From: JAWXCH01 sp034440595
GTDB taxonomy: Bacteria > Planctomycetota > Planctomycetia > Pirellulales > JALHPA01
Length of the DNA: 5,600 bases
Assembly (NCBI GenBank): GCA_034440595.1
Contig: JAWXCH010000443.1
Coordinates: 1 to 5,600, forward strand
Direction of reading: 5' to 3'
A program made the position numbers and the translations under genes. Of this stretch, positions 5,317 to 5,600 are shown in pieces; the stretch's first letter is position 1, and the number at the start of each line of letters is the position of its first letter. The notes under the pieces were generated by a model. That model searched no databases. It had not been told where the DNA came from and saw only the letters and a program-made list of their open reading frames with translations.

Positions 5317-5600
5317 ATGATTGTCATATTGGATGGACCCGCCGGGGCAGGAAAAAGCAGCGTTGCCAAAGCACTGGCCGCTCGGCTGGGTTTTCGTTTT
5401 ATGGACACCGGAGCAATGTACCGGGCCATCGCCCTGGCGGCACTGCGGCGTGCGATGGACTGGCGGAACGGGGCGGCTTTGGTAGATCTGGCCCAGCAGG
5501 TGACCATCGCACTGAATGGCGACCGAGTTTTCCTGGACGGAGAAGATGTATCGGGGGCGATCCGGTCATCGGAAGTCACTGCTGCTACACACTATGCGGC
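5317..5600 (+). CDS. cmk: cytidylate kinase, N-terminal part (runs off window)
   Basis: The first 94 codons of a (d)CMP kinase, which phosphorylates CMP and dCMP with ATP in the cytoplasmic pyrimidine nucleotide pathway. The P-loop GPAGAGKS is at residues 7-14. DTGAMYRA (30-37) is the conserved CMP-binding segment, and the GEDVSGAIRSSEV stretch near the right edge matches the Cmk nucleoside-monophosphate-binding domain (bacterial enzymes typically read EDVS..IR..EV). Full-length enzymes have about 220-230 residues, so more than half lies beyond 5600. ATG at 5317 is chosen because the P-loop strand begins immediately after it, as in known Cmk proteins. No clear ribosome-binding site precedes it. 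It is divergent from the repressor operon and is a housekeeping gene, probably unrelated to it. No promoter could be assigned with confidence. Confidence 0.95.
   Translation, partial: MIVILDGPAGAGKSSVAKALAARLGFRFMDTGAMYRAIALAALRRAMDWRNGAALVDLAQQVTIALNGDRVFLDGEDVSGAIRSSEVTAATHYA

Noticed and set aside
5265..5579. 104-codon minus-strand frame opposite cmk
   Set aside because: The plus strand encodes an unmistakable Cmk P-loop and CMP-binding segment, and the antisense peptide has no known features.

Overview
The window most likely comes from a planctomycete (Planctomycetota, possibly Pirellulales-like; inferred). The main clue is two copies of the DUF1559 (SBP_bac_10) domain, a family greatly expanded in that phylum. 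Moderate GC content and weak ribosome-binding sites at two of the gene starts also fit.

Layout. Four minus-strand genes fill positions 218-4955 and are read right to left: a BlaI/MecI-type winged-helix repressor (4560-4955); a BlaR1-like membrane zinc metallopeptidase (M56) whose C-terminal sensor is a DUF1559 domain instead of a penicillin-binding domain (2656-4563); a truncated tandem paralogue of that sensor, with the transmembrane anchor and DUF1559 domain but no peptidase (1547-2599); and a serpin lipoprotein (218-1456). The first two overlap by 4 bp (ATGA). The next gaps are 56 and 90 bp, with no recognisable terminator, so a single operon is plausible but unproven. Positions 1-217 hold no recognised gene. 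The right intergenic region (4956-5316) carries the control region of the operon and a patchwork of short palindromic repeats. The plus-strand start of cmk (cytidylate kinase) begins at 5317 and runs off the window.

How the parts may work together (inference). By analogy with BlaR1/BlaI, the DUF1559 domain outside the membrane would sense something, the cytoplasmic zinc site would be activated, and the repressor would be cleaved or released from two GACTAC-N4-GTAGTC operators that bracket a predicted promoter. The output would include a secreted or outer-membrane-anchored inhibitory-type serpin, giving a possible link between envelope signalling and protease inhibition. The serpin and the peptidase-less sensor paralogue in such an operon are the most unusual parts of the window.
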